Shown here piece after piece: positions 10,601-19,713 of a stretch of DNA of 30,402 nt (its first letter is position 1; every line of letters begins with the position of its first letter). Source of the DNA: Sperchopsis tessellata (taxonomy: Eukaryota; Arthropoda; Insecta; Coleoptera; Hydrophilidae). The translations under genes were made by a program, and so were the position numbers. The DNA lies in the NCBI GenBank assembly GCA_033557685.1, contig JAWQRN010000387.1, forward strand, positions 1 through 30,402. Reading direction: 5' to 3'. The notes below the pieces were generated by a model that saw only the letters and a program-made list of their open reading frames with translations, was not told where the DNA came from and searched no databases.

Positions 10601-10908
10601 AGAGTTTGGATCATTCCAGAAGATCCACAAATTCATTTATTGTCTGGTCAACCTACCTGTCTTCGTGCGCTGCAAGTAACTACCCAACAGCAAGATTGCC
10701 AGATATCAGGCATACCAAGACTTGGTTGTGGAATCGACCAACTGTGATCTTCAAGGATTCCGACGTGAAGGGTGTGGTGTACCATTTGCCATCGGGAAAT
10801 CTTCATACCAAGAGCAATTTGGAGTGTGTTCTTTCTACTATTATTCAATCTGTGAAAAAGGTAGAGCCTGTGACTATCCATATTAACTATCGGCGATGTT
10901 GTCAATAG
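10570..10908 (+). CDS. Open segment between pol and 3' LTR, unrecognised
   Basis: A 112-codon frame begins inside the tail of pol and runs toward the LTR, ending about 150 bases before the polypurine tract. From about residue 20 it leaves pol homology. The remainder (with WLWNRPTVIFKDSDVKGVVYHL) resembles nothing I can name. It has no clear signal peptide, membrane segment or furin-like site, so an envelope-type gene is not supported. Some insect gypsy elements carry an extra gene or non-coding spacer here; this may be the degraded equivalent. A translated product is doubtful. Confidence 0.3.
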   Translation: MLRNYKTRTKKSLDHSRRSTNSFIVWSTYLSSCAASNYPTARLPDIRHTKTWLWNRPTVIFKDSDVKGVVYHLPSGNLHTKSNLECVLSTIIQSVKKVEPVTIHINYRRCCQ

Positions 10909-11044
10909 TTAGCTGGCGCCATTCGAACATCAACAAAAGGCGAACAGAATATCCTTGTTTTTTTTTTTGGAATGCTAATTCTCTGGATGATTGTCATTTC
11001 AAGCACAAAATTGTAAGTGCTCTTGCTTTGAACGAACATAATTA

Positions 11045-11056
11045 AGGAGGGGGAAA
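11045..11056 (+). promoter_or_regulatory. Polypurine tract of the Ty3/gypsy element
   Basis: AGGAGGGGGAAA sits immediately before the TG that opens the LTR. This is the standard position of the plus-strand primer for reverse transcription. Confidence 0.8.
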
Positions 11057-11350
11057 TGTTACGAAATCAATGTGGAGTCTCTACACCATTGAGTGTATCG
11101 TGTTTCAGAATGTTGTTACTTGTCGAATCGTCAGTAAAAACGGTAGATAATTTAAAAGTTTTGCAAAGGGCAAACTCTTTATCAGTTAGACAGTACAGTA
11201 TAGAGTACATAATGTTAAATGAGAATTGGAGAGTAAACAGTAATTGGTGTATTGGTGACACAAACACACATACAATATTTCTTTGTAAAATAGTCATTAG
11301 ATAAGTTCAATTGTCTAATAAGAAACTATCGCTGTTGTGGATACTTTACA
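11057..11350 (+). repeat. 3' LTR of the Ty3/gypsy element
   Basis: It begins TGTTACGAAATC directly after the polypurine tract and ends GGATACTTTACA, giving TG...CA ends and a length of about 294 bp. A diverged second copy lies at about 12555-12830, which supports the 3' boundary (its end reads GGATACATTACA). The short open frames on both strands inside are not genes. Confidence 0.75.
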
Positions 11351-12029
11351 GTTTTTTGCTTAAATTGATAGAAATTTTGATAACTAAAAGAAAAATATAA
11401 AATGTAAAGTGTAAAATACATTTACAATAAGAGTAAAAATTCAAAGAGTAATTCAAATAAACAACACGAAGGCACAAAAGAATAATAATAGTTACATAAT
11501 CAAAATAGAATTAAATTCAAATACACTAAACTAAAATAAACATTACCGAAACTAAAATAGAAACGAATGCACTAGATCCAAATAAAATAATTATTATTAT
11601 GGATTTCGAATAGTCAAATATTATCGCAAATGTTCATTTGTATATTTTGTTAGTTTGTCACTCACTAGTGATCATATAGTCTCGGTATTCATACGAGCTA
11701 TGAGTCTGTTACTTCTACGAAGAACTGGGGAGCATATTGTGTAGTCGTTAGTTGATTTGATGTTTTCTTCTGAAGTGTGGCCTTGAATTGTGACTGTGGT
11801 CTCCGTTTGCCGGGATATTGTCCTTATTTGATGAATTGCCTGTAAGTAATATTTCCAAGTTTGCAGACCATTAACATTCTAATACAAAATGTTACAGTGG
11901 ATGAGATGGAGACATATTATGTTGCTTCTCTAACATTTCATCTGTTGCACACTTTCATCCACTTTATTTGAGGTAGGCTTCAGTGGGTATCTATGCCCAA
12001 CACACATGTCCGTCTGTCACATATATATC
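11351..12029. other. AT-rich spacer between two LTR copies
   Basis: A very A-rich stretch (11351-11640) is followed by mixed sequence. No coding region, inverted repeat or RNA gene is recognised. Confidence 0.4.
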
Positions 12030-12490
12030 TCACAGCAATGCGAACGTAAAGGCAACATTTATGTCATCTTATATTCACGCACTAATAGTAGCAATGTGTT
12101 AGTTTTGTCCCCACGCGAAAACAAACTCCGAATTTTTGAGGTTACACGGATTCAGACGTTCATTTCTGCGAGATTCCGAAATGGACTTTACGAATCTTGC
12201 GATAAACTTAGCCTATGCAGTTGTTATCCGACTTTATTTGAAGCCGGTTTCTATTGGCCGGTTTGCGTAACATGTATATCCGTTTATCGCGCGAAAATAC
12301 TGACGTAATGTAAACATATCCACACGTAAATAATAGCAATCTGTTAGACCCTGCAAGATATTTTCAAGTGCATTTATTAAAATTAATACAAAGTAATCAT
12401 TCAAAATGTGAATATGAACTGCGAATCTTTGAGGTTATTCAGATTCTTCTTCAGTTCTATTCTGCGAGATTCGAGAATTGACTTTCCCAC
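12030..12490 (+). repeat. Two tandem-like copies of repeat family A/B
   Basis: The B block CCGAATTTTTGAGGTTACAC with ATTTCTGCGAGATTC lies at about 12127-12178. The A block AAGCCGGTTTCTATTGGCCG, TTTGCGTAAC and CGCGCGAAAATACTGACGTA follows at 12239-12310, then AATAATAGCAATCTGTTAG and a second B block GCGAATCTTTGAGGTTATTC with TATTCTGCGAGATTCG at 12421-12475. A partial copy is thus followed at once by a fuller one. The 100-codon frame at 12006-12308 overlies the repeat and is not treated as a gene. Confidence 0.65.
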
Positions 12491-12554
12491 ATAGTCTTAT
12501 ACTTAGTGTTTCGCTGACATAGTACGATAATTCAGGTGCTTTAAATTAACAACA

Positions 12555-12830
12555 ATAAAGAGATTGTGTTTCGGAGTGAATCTTCTTGTGGAATGGTCAG
12601 TAGGAACTAATAACCTTAATAACTTTTGCCTAGGGTAAATTATTATCGTAAGAAAGTACAATACAGAGTACAAAATGATAGACAATTAAATTTAGACTTA
12701 GAGAGCAAATAGTTAATGGTGCATTAATGACGCAAAAAAACAAATAATGTTTGTTTGTAAAATATACATTACGTAAGTTCATTGATTTAATTTTCTGATA
12801 AGAATTTATCTGTGTGGTGGATACATTACA
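12555..12830 (+). repeat. Diverged solo LTR related to 11057-11350
   Basis: It aligns in the same orientation with the gypsy LTR upstream. Shared blocks include GTGTTTC, TCAGTA, AGTACA(A/G)TA with AGAGTACA(A/T)AATG, AGAG(C/T)AAA, TTGTAAAAT, AAGTTCA and the end GGATAC(A/T)TTACA. Identity is roughly 70% by eye. It has no coding region of its own, so it is probably an old solo LTR of the same or a sister family. Confidence 0.6.
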
Positions 12831-12840
12831 GTCGTTTATC

Positions 12841-13254
12841 ACCAATCCACCAATAAAAAAACCTTATCACAGGTACTCCAAAGATTAGAACTTGGTTAAT
12901 TTGAGAGTTTATAGATATATGCTAGCTGCTAGCCTAGCAGCCGGTTCAAACCCCACGTCGACAAGACCCATTATCTTTCATCATACACTCTATTGAAAAT
13001 GATCCCTAATAGGCCCATCCCATTTCTCACAGTTGGTAAGTCTAATGACAGTAGTTAGTCAGTTTGTCACCACCACACTGATTCATCACGTTGCAGTTTT
13101 CTTTGTTTGAGTGGTCATTGATTGCAAGCTTGTATACAAGAACATTGTGTGCTTGAAACCAAATTGAAAACCATATACGCAATATTTTTAAAGAAGATTC
13201 AATAGATAAACGTAAAACGATTGACTACATTTACCCTGCTTCATTTAAAGTGCA
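12841..13254. other. Spacer with a weak tRNA-like motif
   Basis: A box B-like GGTTCAAACCCC occurs at about 12942-12953, just after TAGCCTAGCAGC. The two are too close for a normal tRNA or SINE promoter. Nothing else is recognised. Confidence 0.3.
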
Positions 13255-13420
13255 GTTGCTCTATTGGTATGTCTGCTTATTACTATAAAAGTTGCGTGAA
13301 AATACTACGTATCCACGCCGGAATAATAGCAATCTGTCGTTTTATCATGAATTTAAATAATATAAATGAAAAACAAATCGTACACGTGCATAAAAACTCC
13401 GAACATACTTATTCGAACAT
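13255..13420 (+). repeat. Interspersed repeat family A/B, diverged copy
   Basis: It contains GCTCTATTGGTATGTCTGC, GCGTGAAAATACTACGTATC, CACGCCGGAATAATAGCAAT with CTGTCG, and AAAAACTCCGAA, in the same order as the copies at 1.85 kb and 12.2 kb. The 81-codon frame at 13221-13466 covers the repeat and is not called. Confidence 0.5.
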
Positions 13421-13445
13421 TGGCTTGAAGAATTCTAATTTCAGG

Positions 13446-14683
13446 CCCCCGGAAGTGTGGAGATAAAAGTAGTCATAGAGAGTTTGTAAAAACGATCGAG
13501 AATCTGATATAGTTAAAAACTTCATGTCGTTAAAGACATTACACATTAAATTGTAATAAAAACTCGAAAGTTTCATCTGTTTAGACCTACGAATGGACCA
13601 CAGTAGTTTAAACACGTGTATAAAGTAATAAAATATCTGATGGCCAAAGATTATGCATTACATTCCATCATGTTCTTAAAATTAGTTTTGAGGAAAAATG
13701 CATTATACATATACACGATACCTTAATAATTGTCATTGTTTCAAAGCTAAAATATTCAAAAAAATGTAAAACATTACACGATAAACTTAAATTTCAGATA
13801 TATGTAAATAAACATGAGCAGTACGTTTGAATGTATGAACGAGAGAACGGCTCTGTGCGTGAGACCAGAATAGATATCGATTTAAAAAGTTTACACTCGT
13901 TTACGTACGATACAAACCGACCCGCCTACGCGTTTAATAACAAACGTTTACTACTACTATATCTCTAGATTATGAATGGGAATAAAAATAAAGCTAATTA
14001 GGTGGCCTTCTTCCACTCAATTATTACGAACATTGTGCGCATTCATCTCGTGTTGAACCATTTTAAATGGTTTATTTTTATTTCGCGTAACGTAAAAAGC
14101 GTTCCACATTTTTCATGTAATTGTCATCACACGATATTTTATTTATATTCTAAATTAAATATTTAAATGGGAGAGATTTTAAGTTAATTACACAAATGAC
14201 ATAAGACAAATAAACTTACATAAACGTTAGAATTAATATAATATAAATGTGCTCAATGAGTATGTTTTTTCTCTGCGCTTTAACCCATTTGGAACTACGG
14301 CATATTTTTTAAACTTTTGTTATTTTTTATCCATTTGCAATGATAGATTTACTAAGTATAAAATATGTTTGTTTTTTAATTTTATCTGTGATATTGACTG
14401 AGAAACCTGGGTGTACAAAACTTTTTATTTGTCTATAATAAATATTTATTACATATTTCTTATAAGAACAAATCTTAAGAATGAAAATTAATTCTCATTT
14501 GCCAGAATAATCTTTGGAGGTAACCCCGAAGGTGTATTTCTTGTTTACATTTAATAAACATCAGTAAGTCCATTTTCTCACGGCCATCTAATTTATGCAA
14601 TTGCCAGGCATTGACCGTAGCAATATTTACTATTTGACAGAATAATGGTCACACCAATTTTTTTTTCATATATATTAATTCAG
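13446..14683. other. AT-rich spacer, nothing recognised
   Basis: No gene, RNA or transposon end is seen. A small CpG-containing stretch near 13850-13930 has no clear structure. Confidence 0.4.
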
Positions 14684-14831
14684 TACAGTTGTTGGTGAAA
14701 AGACAGCATTCATATTTGAAACTATTGTGACAATAGCAGACCAGTTGGAGCTGGACAAAGAGACTAAAGAAATATTGGTGAATCGTCTGTTCTATAATGT
14801 ATTTTATTCTCGACAGGAAAATACTTTGTAG
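14684..14831 (+). CDS. Candidate terminal exon, function unknown
   Basis: A pyrimidine-rich tract and TTAATTCAG (acceptor AG at 14682-14683) precede an open frame with GEKTAFIFETIVTIADQLEL followed by DKETKEILVNRLFY. It ends at TAG 14829-14831. The amino-acid mix (Glu, Lys, Asp, Leu, helical pattern) differs from the Ile/Lys/Asn junk typical of this DNA. That is why I list it, but an open run of about 48 codons can occur by chance. There is no family match, no start codon and no partner exon. It could also be a decayed transposon gene. Confidence 0.25.
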
Positions 14832-15514
14832 TTAATATTACTTCCATGTCACCAGTGTAGAATACTTTTGGCATTTAATAACGTGGTCGGAAATAAAAAA
14901 TGCAAAAAGTACTTTCCAGTTACTTTAGATTACAATATTTCAAATACAGGATATTTCCACATTTTGCTGTTTTTTCCCATCGATTGGCTGTTACATATAT
15001 ACCAAATTTATATAGCAGTTTATTTGATTTACGTTTGATATATTATGGCAATTCAGCATTAAACGTAATAATACTGGTTGCAAACAGATATCACTGTCAC
15101 ATTTTAAATCTGTTAACACAACTCTGGCTTTATATGTTTTCATTCAGATAACGGATATCACCCACTTCATTTTCAAAAACAAACATCCAAATTATCTCGA
15201 CACGTCAAACTTAGATAAATTAGCACTGATTGTGAAGTCGCTTAAGTAAACTTAGTCAGTGTCACTGATAAATCAAGGCATTTACTAGGTAATTGTTCCT
15301 AATACAAATGAATTATAAATGTAAGGCCGCTCGTGGTTGACGATACATCGACCGTAGTCAATCGAACATAGCATCTGATAAACTAGGTTTTCTTATACTC
15401 TCAACAGAGGAATCTATATGGTTATCAGTCTTAATATTTTTAGGCAGTCCTGAGACACTTAGTTGAATGAGTTTTTCCAGCAAATAAGAGATAATCAGTA
15501 TTACTTTCATTATT
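14832..15514. other. AT-rich spacer
   Basis: The 83-codon plus-strand frame at 14900-15151 is rich in Tyr, Phe, Leu and Ile, as expected by chance, with no domain recognised. Nothing else is supported. Confidence 0.4.
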
Positions 15515-16310
15515 ATTAGCAATCCACTGCTGGACAAAGACCCTGCGTTTCAAACACAAAGGCACCTACAACTTAAACATGTTTCGTAGATATCCAGTTG
15601 TACTTCATGCCAGTTTTGACGATATACATATTGGTTGTCATAGTCAGTCCATTGAGCATAATTTTTGTATCTCTAAGATTTATCCTAAGACCAACATTTT
15701 TACTTTATGTATCTAGATAAATCATTTGTTCTTGGATCATGTGTGTGTGTGCAAATATCACTATATCAGATATTATTCATTAATTTTTTCCTTGCGTTCT
15801 ACTCTAGTGCTCGAAACATTTATTCTTGAGCTTCCCTGAATAACTTCGGCGAAATAGCTTTATCTTGACACATTCTGTGACTTTTACATGATGTTAAGGA
15901 TCAGCTTCTTTTAAGTAGACGAAATGCCGTATTGGACCAAAGCTTTTATCCCTGCAGATGTTTTGAACGAGACAAACGCTTGCTTGCAATCTACGAAAAA
16001 ATAAATTGGTGTCATGTTATATTCGTTAAATAAAATATCAATTCACCATGTTAATGTGGTCAATACTGCTATATCCTTTCGAAAGTATGCTCATTATTTG
16101 TGTTTGTATGAACCGAATTGGTCTGTAAGATGGTTCGTAATTATTTTGGTAAGGATCTTATAAGCTACGGATGTGCGATTTATTTGCCAGTAACTTCTTA
16201 GGTCTTCTTTGTTTACAACTCTTTTGTGGATTACAATAATTGTTCCATTGTTTTAAAGTACTGGAATCTCTTATGTTTCTATGCAGTTTAGGTCTGGTAT
16301 TTGCCTTTTT
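15515..16310 (-). pseudogene. RTE-type non-LTR reverse transcriptase relic
   Basis: Reading the minus strand from about 16300 downward gives an RT region. It shows IPVL..NNGTIIVIHK, then YWQINRTSVAYKILTKIITN (RT motif 1, usually 'NYRPISL...YK..TKI'), then YFFVDCKQAFVSFKTS (motif A, 'FVDYEKAFDS') and ALVQYGIST. Further on come HVKVTECVKIK, then SKNVGLRINLRDTKIM (the thumb-proximal 'VGLKIN..KTK' block). Near 15520-15560 lies LCPAVDC, from the widespread GGCCTATGTCCAGCAGTGG-like 3' segment. Motif C (YADD) reads YSD, with the rest lost. Many stops and deletions make it inactive. The closest clade by motif memory is RTE. Confidence 0.75.
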
Positions 16311-16550
16311 CTATGCTATGGGTTCTTATCCAAAATAACCATATATGAACAATTGTTCATACAAACAATTTATTCTTACCTGGCGTTGGAGTTACCGTGA
16401 TCAACAATACAAACAACTTTTCTTAAGGGTACTATTTATACTTGTTAGAATGGTAAAGTAATAAACTTCTAATTTCAAAAACTAAATAATGTAGTACATT
16501 TATCTCATTGAATTTACTAAATATTCTTGATAGTATATCTCGTGAGTTTC

Positions 16551-16674
16551 CCTGGGCGATTACGAAATTTCATAATCGATTCTTGTAAAATAATCGATTA
16601 TATTTATTAGTTCTTGGGCGATTATGAAATTTCATAATCGATTATTGTAAAATAACCGAGTATATTGATTAATC
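16551..16674 (+). repeat. Tandem duplication of the MITE's left end (62-bp period)
   Basis: C(C/T)TGGGCGATTA(C/T)GAAATTTCAT occurs at 16551 and again at 16613. The homology continues through AATCGATT, TTGTAAAATAA and TATATT. The subterminal left end is thus present twice, with several substitutions between units. Confidence 0.8.
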
Positions 16675-16866
16675 GATTAATCAAATAAATCCACTAATCA
16701 AATAATTGTTGATCGATTAATCAAATAATCGATCATCGATTAAAATGTTTAAAATTTAAACCTATGCTTTATTTATCATAATTAATATAACCAAAATCTC
16801 CGTTCTTATGTGGCACACACGGAATTTACAGTATATACCAAGTGTGTGTTAATTTTGAATGTAACC

Positions 16867-17027
16867 AATCGATGATCGATTAATCAAATAATCGATGATC
16901 GATTATTCAAATAATCGATGATCGATTATTCAAATAATCGATGATCGATTATTCAAATAATCGATGATCGTTTAATCAAATAGTCGAGCAACGATTAATT
17001 AAATAATCGATCATCGATTATTTTATT
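16867..17027 (+). repeat. Seven 23-bp palindrome-bearing tandem repeats
   Basis: The unit AATCGATGATCGATTATTCAAAT repeats in exact 23-bp register at 16867, 16890, 16913, 16936, 16959, 16982 and 17005. Units 2-4 are identical. Unit 1 differs at one position, unit 5 at two, and units 6 and 7 at more. Each holds ATCGAT and GATCGATTA palindromic cores. Related but less regular copies appear on the left side at about 16675-16745. Confidence 0.9.
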
Positions 17028-17096
17028 TTATGTACTCAAACATAGATTGATTATTTTATCGAATAATCGAAAATAATTCCCAGGGTTACTCGTGAG

Positions 17097-17432
17097 ACGT
17101 TTTAACTTGATGCTGTTTAAATCTAAAATAAGACATACATGCTATTAGGTTAATGCAAGTATAAAACTTTATTGAAGTCTGTTAATATTGTAGCAGGATT
17201 TTTTGTAATTGTTAATTATAAATAAAGAACAAAATCACATATTTCGAAGCTTTCTCTTTTATTTATATACGGTATCATACAAAATACACTTAGTTGTACA
17301 GTAAACAGTTTTTTCATGTAAATTCAATAATAAACTGGAAAAATTGTACATAAAAGTTTCTAAATAATGATAAAAAACTTAGACTGAATCACCAAAGGTA
17401 TAAAAAACGACTGGAATGCGGTTATGTAATTG
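17097..17432. other. AT-rich spacer
   Basis: No open frame, repeat or RNA structure is recognised in this stretch. Confidence 0.4.
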
Positions 17433-17608
17433 CTACCAACCTAGAGAGAGGTAAATAGATAAAATCAGCGTTAGATGAATACCTACATTTTTCTGTACAC
17501 ATCGTAGACATGGACAGGTTCTAAATAAAACATTTTTGCCGTTCCAACTGTCAAAGATACGGGCAGACATCACCGTTTTACCATGGGTGGAAGAAGAAAG
17601 CTCACACG
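17433..17608 (-). CDS. Candidate exon on minus strand, unrecognised
   Basis: On the minus strand a good acceptor (TGTACTTTTCTAG, ending at 17609) leads into an open frame with STHGKTVMSARIFDSWNGKN and RTCPCLRCVQKN, ending at a stop at 17433-17435. A possible donor, GTAGGT, lies inside after CVQKN. Composition is more coding-like than the flanks and includes a CPCLRC cysteine cluster. No family is recognised and no ATG-led gene structure can be built, so it may be chance or a fossil. Confidence 0.2.
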
Positions 17609-18423
17609 CTAGAAAAGTACATTTATTATGCATATGATGTGACCACTGAATATTATGTAAATGTTTATTTTTTATCTTTTTCCTTTAGCTGGCGTTTATG
17701 GCTCATTGTATTTATTTTGAGGCCTCTGTTTATTAAGTTTTTTTCTGTGAAGTTTTGGTATTATCATAGTAGTTAGTCTTTTATTTCATTTTAACTGAAG
17801 AGTTTCGTATGCATCAGCCCTATGAGCTTGTTATGGTATTGAACAGTTTTCTACGAACGCATATTCATTTTAAATCTATTGAAATGTACTCTATAGTATG
17901 AAATGTACATTTTTACATTTAAAGTATGACTACATGTCATGCATATGCATAATATGCATACAAATTTCAATTTATATTTCACTTTATTTTGAGGGGTAGT
18001 TCAAAAACAGATATCTACCAGATGAAATTTCTCTGGACTATTATTATATAATATAATTCTTTTTTTTGTTACGATTATACGTCAAAAATGGGTTTTTATT
18101 TCACAAAATTATTACAAGCCCAAAACTAAAAATGATAATTAATATCAGATAATCACATAAAATCAAATAGCACGGCCCTAGCACATATTCATACATTTAA
18201 ACACAATGTAGCCTATGACAACATAAACAGTTTAGACAAAGAAGAAAATAAACGTAAAATAATAATAAACGAAATGTTTCTTTTTTTAAATATTTTATGC
18301 CTTATCTCTTTTTAATTTAAATATGTATATATTATACCTGACAAAAGCAATGTGTTGAGTTATCCGAATTGTCGCCATTATATGAAGTAACGAACATTAA
18401 AAAAAAAACTGACACGTTATCAA
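17609..18423. other. AT-rich spacer
   Basis: No gene recognised. ATGCATATGCATAATATGCAT near 17940-17960 is a short palindromic cluster. Confidence 0.4.
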
Positions 18424-18500
18424 CAGTGGCGGATTAAGCGGGGGCTGACTGGGATGCAGCCAAGGGCCCCAAATATTTTAGGGGCACACAAATTATGTAA
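18424..18500 (+). mobile_element. hAT-type terminus, solitary
   Basis: CAGTGGCGGATTAAGCGGGG followed by GCTGACTGGGATGCAGCCAA and GGGCCCC closely follows the end of a widespread animal hAT group whose termini read CAGTGGCGGAT and GGGGCCCC. No inverted partner (CCGCCACTG) is found in the window, so the element is truncated or only one end has survived. The call rests on motif memory. Confidence 0.5.
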
Positions 18501-19713
18501 TTAAAAATAAACTACAAATAAAGTTAACAATTAATTCATGCGGGTATGCATCATTCTCGTTACATTCGAATTTACGTATTTGCTCGATTGTACTTTGTCG
18601 CTCGTATACAGTCAGTGCTTTTGATACATCTATCAAATACGCCTTTTAAAAACTTAATATTTTTTGAGTTCTCCAATTTGATTACCACACTCTGTGTTGA
18701 TAATTTGTGGTTTTACACGAAGTAAGTTTTTGATTTATATTCTTCGTAATTATCGCTCACCTTATGTTTGTATACAGTATTTCGAAAATGTGCTGCAGTA
18801 TCCGTGAATTTAGTAGTTGTGCTATGAAAGTATGGGACTCGAGGAACAATTTTGCATACTAGGAGTGGCGGAAAATATGCCTTTATACAGTATTAACATC
18901 AAGCAACACACTTTATAGATAGTTGCCGTACATGGATGTACCCTTATCTACAATATTATTGAACATTTTGTGTGGTTCTACCTTTTAGTATATTCATTTT
19001 TTTTATCGAAATTTCAATGAAGAGATGGATTTACGATAATATCAACAGATGTTATTTGGATCCAGCATGATGAATTTTCTGTAAATTTGAAACAACATTT
19101 TCAATATAGTTAGATATTTCAGTGTGGGACGACTATTAATTGGCCAGCTAGGAGGATGAATATATCACCAATTGACTTTTATTTTTGAAACATATAAGGG
19201 AAATTTATGGAAAAACAATAAAATCTTGAGTTTTTATATAGAAAATTTGTGGAATAATGGCTCCATAATAACGAACTATCAGCAAATGTCTTGGCAAAGA
19301 AGAGTCTTATTTGAGCATTTACTTTAACTTTTTTACTTAAGAAACATAATCATAATAATCTATAAGAATACTTTAGTTTCAATATTTTATAGTAAGTTCC
19401 ACGGTTGTTTTTTTTTCGTATCTATATTGGCCTTAGCTGTTCGTCATTCGGTCTAGTACTAATTTTTCATCGAAATATTATCTTATTTCTTTAGACTAAT
19501 CGTTACCAGCAAGCTAAACTTAAACTAACCTACCTAAAATACATGCTAACAAGAAATGATAAACAGGGACACAAGATGGAATATAGGTTGCCTGTGCAGT
19601 CCTTCACGGCATATTGATTATCAGACACACAAATTGTAGGACTATGGAGTAAACATTTTTGAACCATTGTTTACGAGGTGGAATTTGGTAAAAACGTTTA
19701 TAGTGTTTACCTT
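18501..19713. other. AT-rich spacer before the I-clade element
   Basis: This may contain the decayed interior of the hAT relic and the 3' UTR of the I-clade element, but neither can be delimited. No poly(A) or simple-repeat tail of the non-LTR element is clear. The 68-codon frame at 19667-19873 is antisense to RNase H and is not a gene. Confidence 0.4.

Larger units (their letters stand above)
9418..11350 (+). mobile_element. Ty3/gypsy LTR retrotransposon, deleted and decayed
   Basis: In order the remnant holds a gag fragment (9430-9760), a direct jump to integrase (from about 9826), the integrase C-terminus (to about 10600), an extra open segment (10570-10908), a polypurine tract (11045-11056) and a 3' LTR (11057-11350). 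Protease, reverse transcriptase and RNase H are missing, so an internal deletion of several kilobases lies near 9770-9830. No 5' LTR was found. Multiple stops interrupt every coding part. Confidence 0.85.
16547..17088. mobile_element. hAT-like MITE, 542 bp, with 8-bp target duplication
   Basis: The element is flanked by exact copies of CTCGTGAG (16539-16546 and 17089-17096), the 8-bp duplication length expected of hAT transposition. The ends are short inverted repeats: left TTTCCCTGGGCGATTA, right (reverse complement) TAACCCTGGGAATTATT. The interior has no gene. Most of it is made of short ATCGAT-based palindromic repeats, with a unique middle at about 16741-16866. It depends on transposase supplied elsewhere. 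Assignment to hAT is inferred from the duplication length and end style, not from coding sequence. Confidence 0.85.

Noticed and set aside
12920..12960. Possible tRNA or second SINE head (TAGCCTAGCAGC, GGTTCAAACCCC)
   Set aside because: Box A-like and box B-like words are nearly adjacent, far closer than the usual spacing, and no cloverleaf can be drawn.
16867..17027. CRISPR-like regular repeats
   Set aside because: The 23-bp units are contiguous with no unique spacers and lie inside a MITE with target duplication in eukaryotic DNA.
17920..17965. ATGCATATGCAT palindromic cluster
   Set aside because: Short and AT-rich; expected by chance at this composition and without flanking structure.
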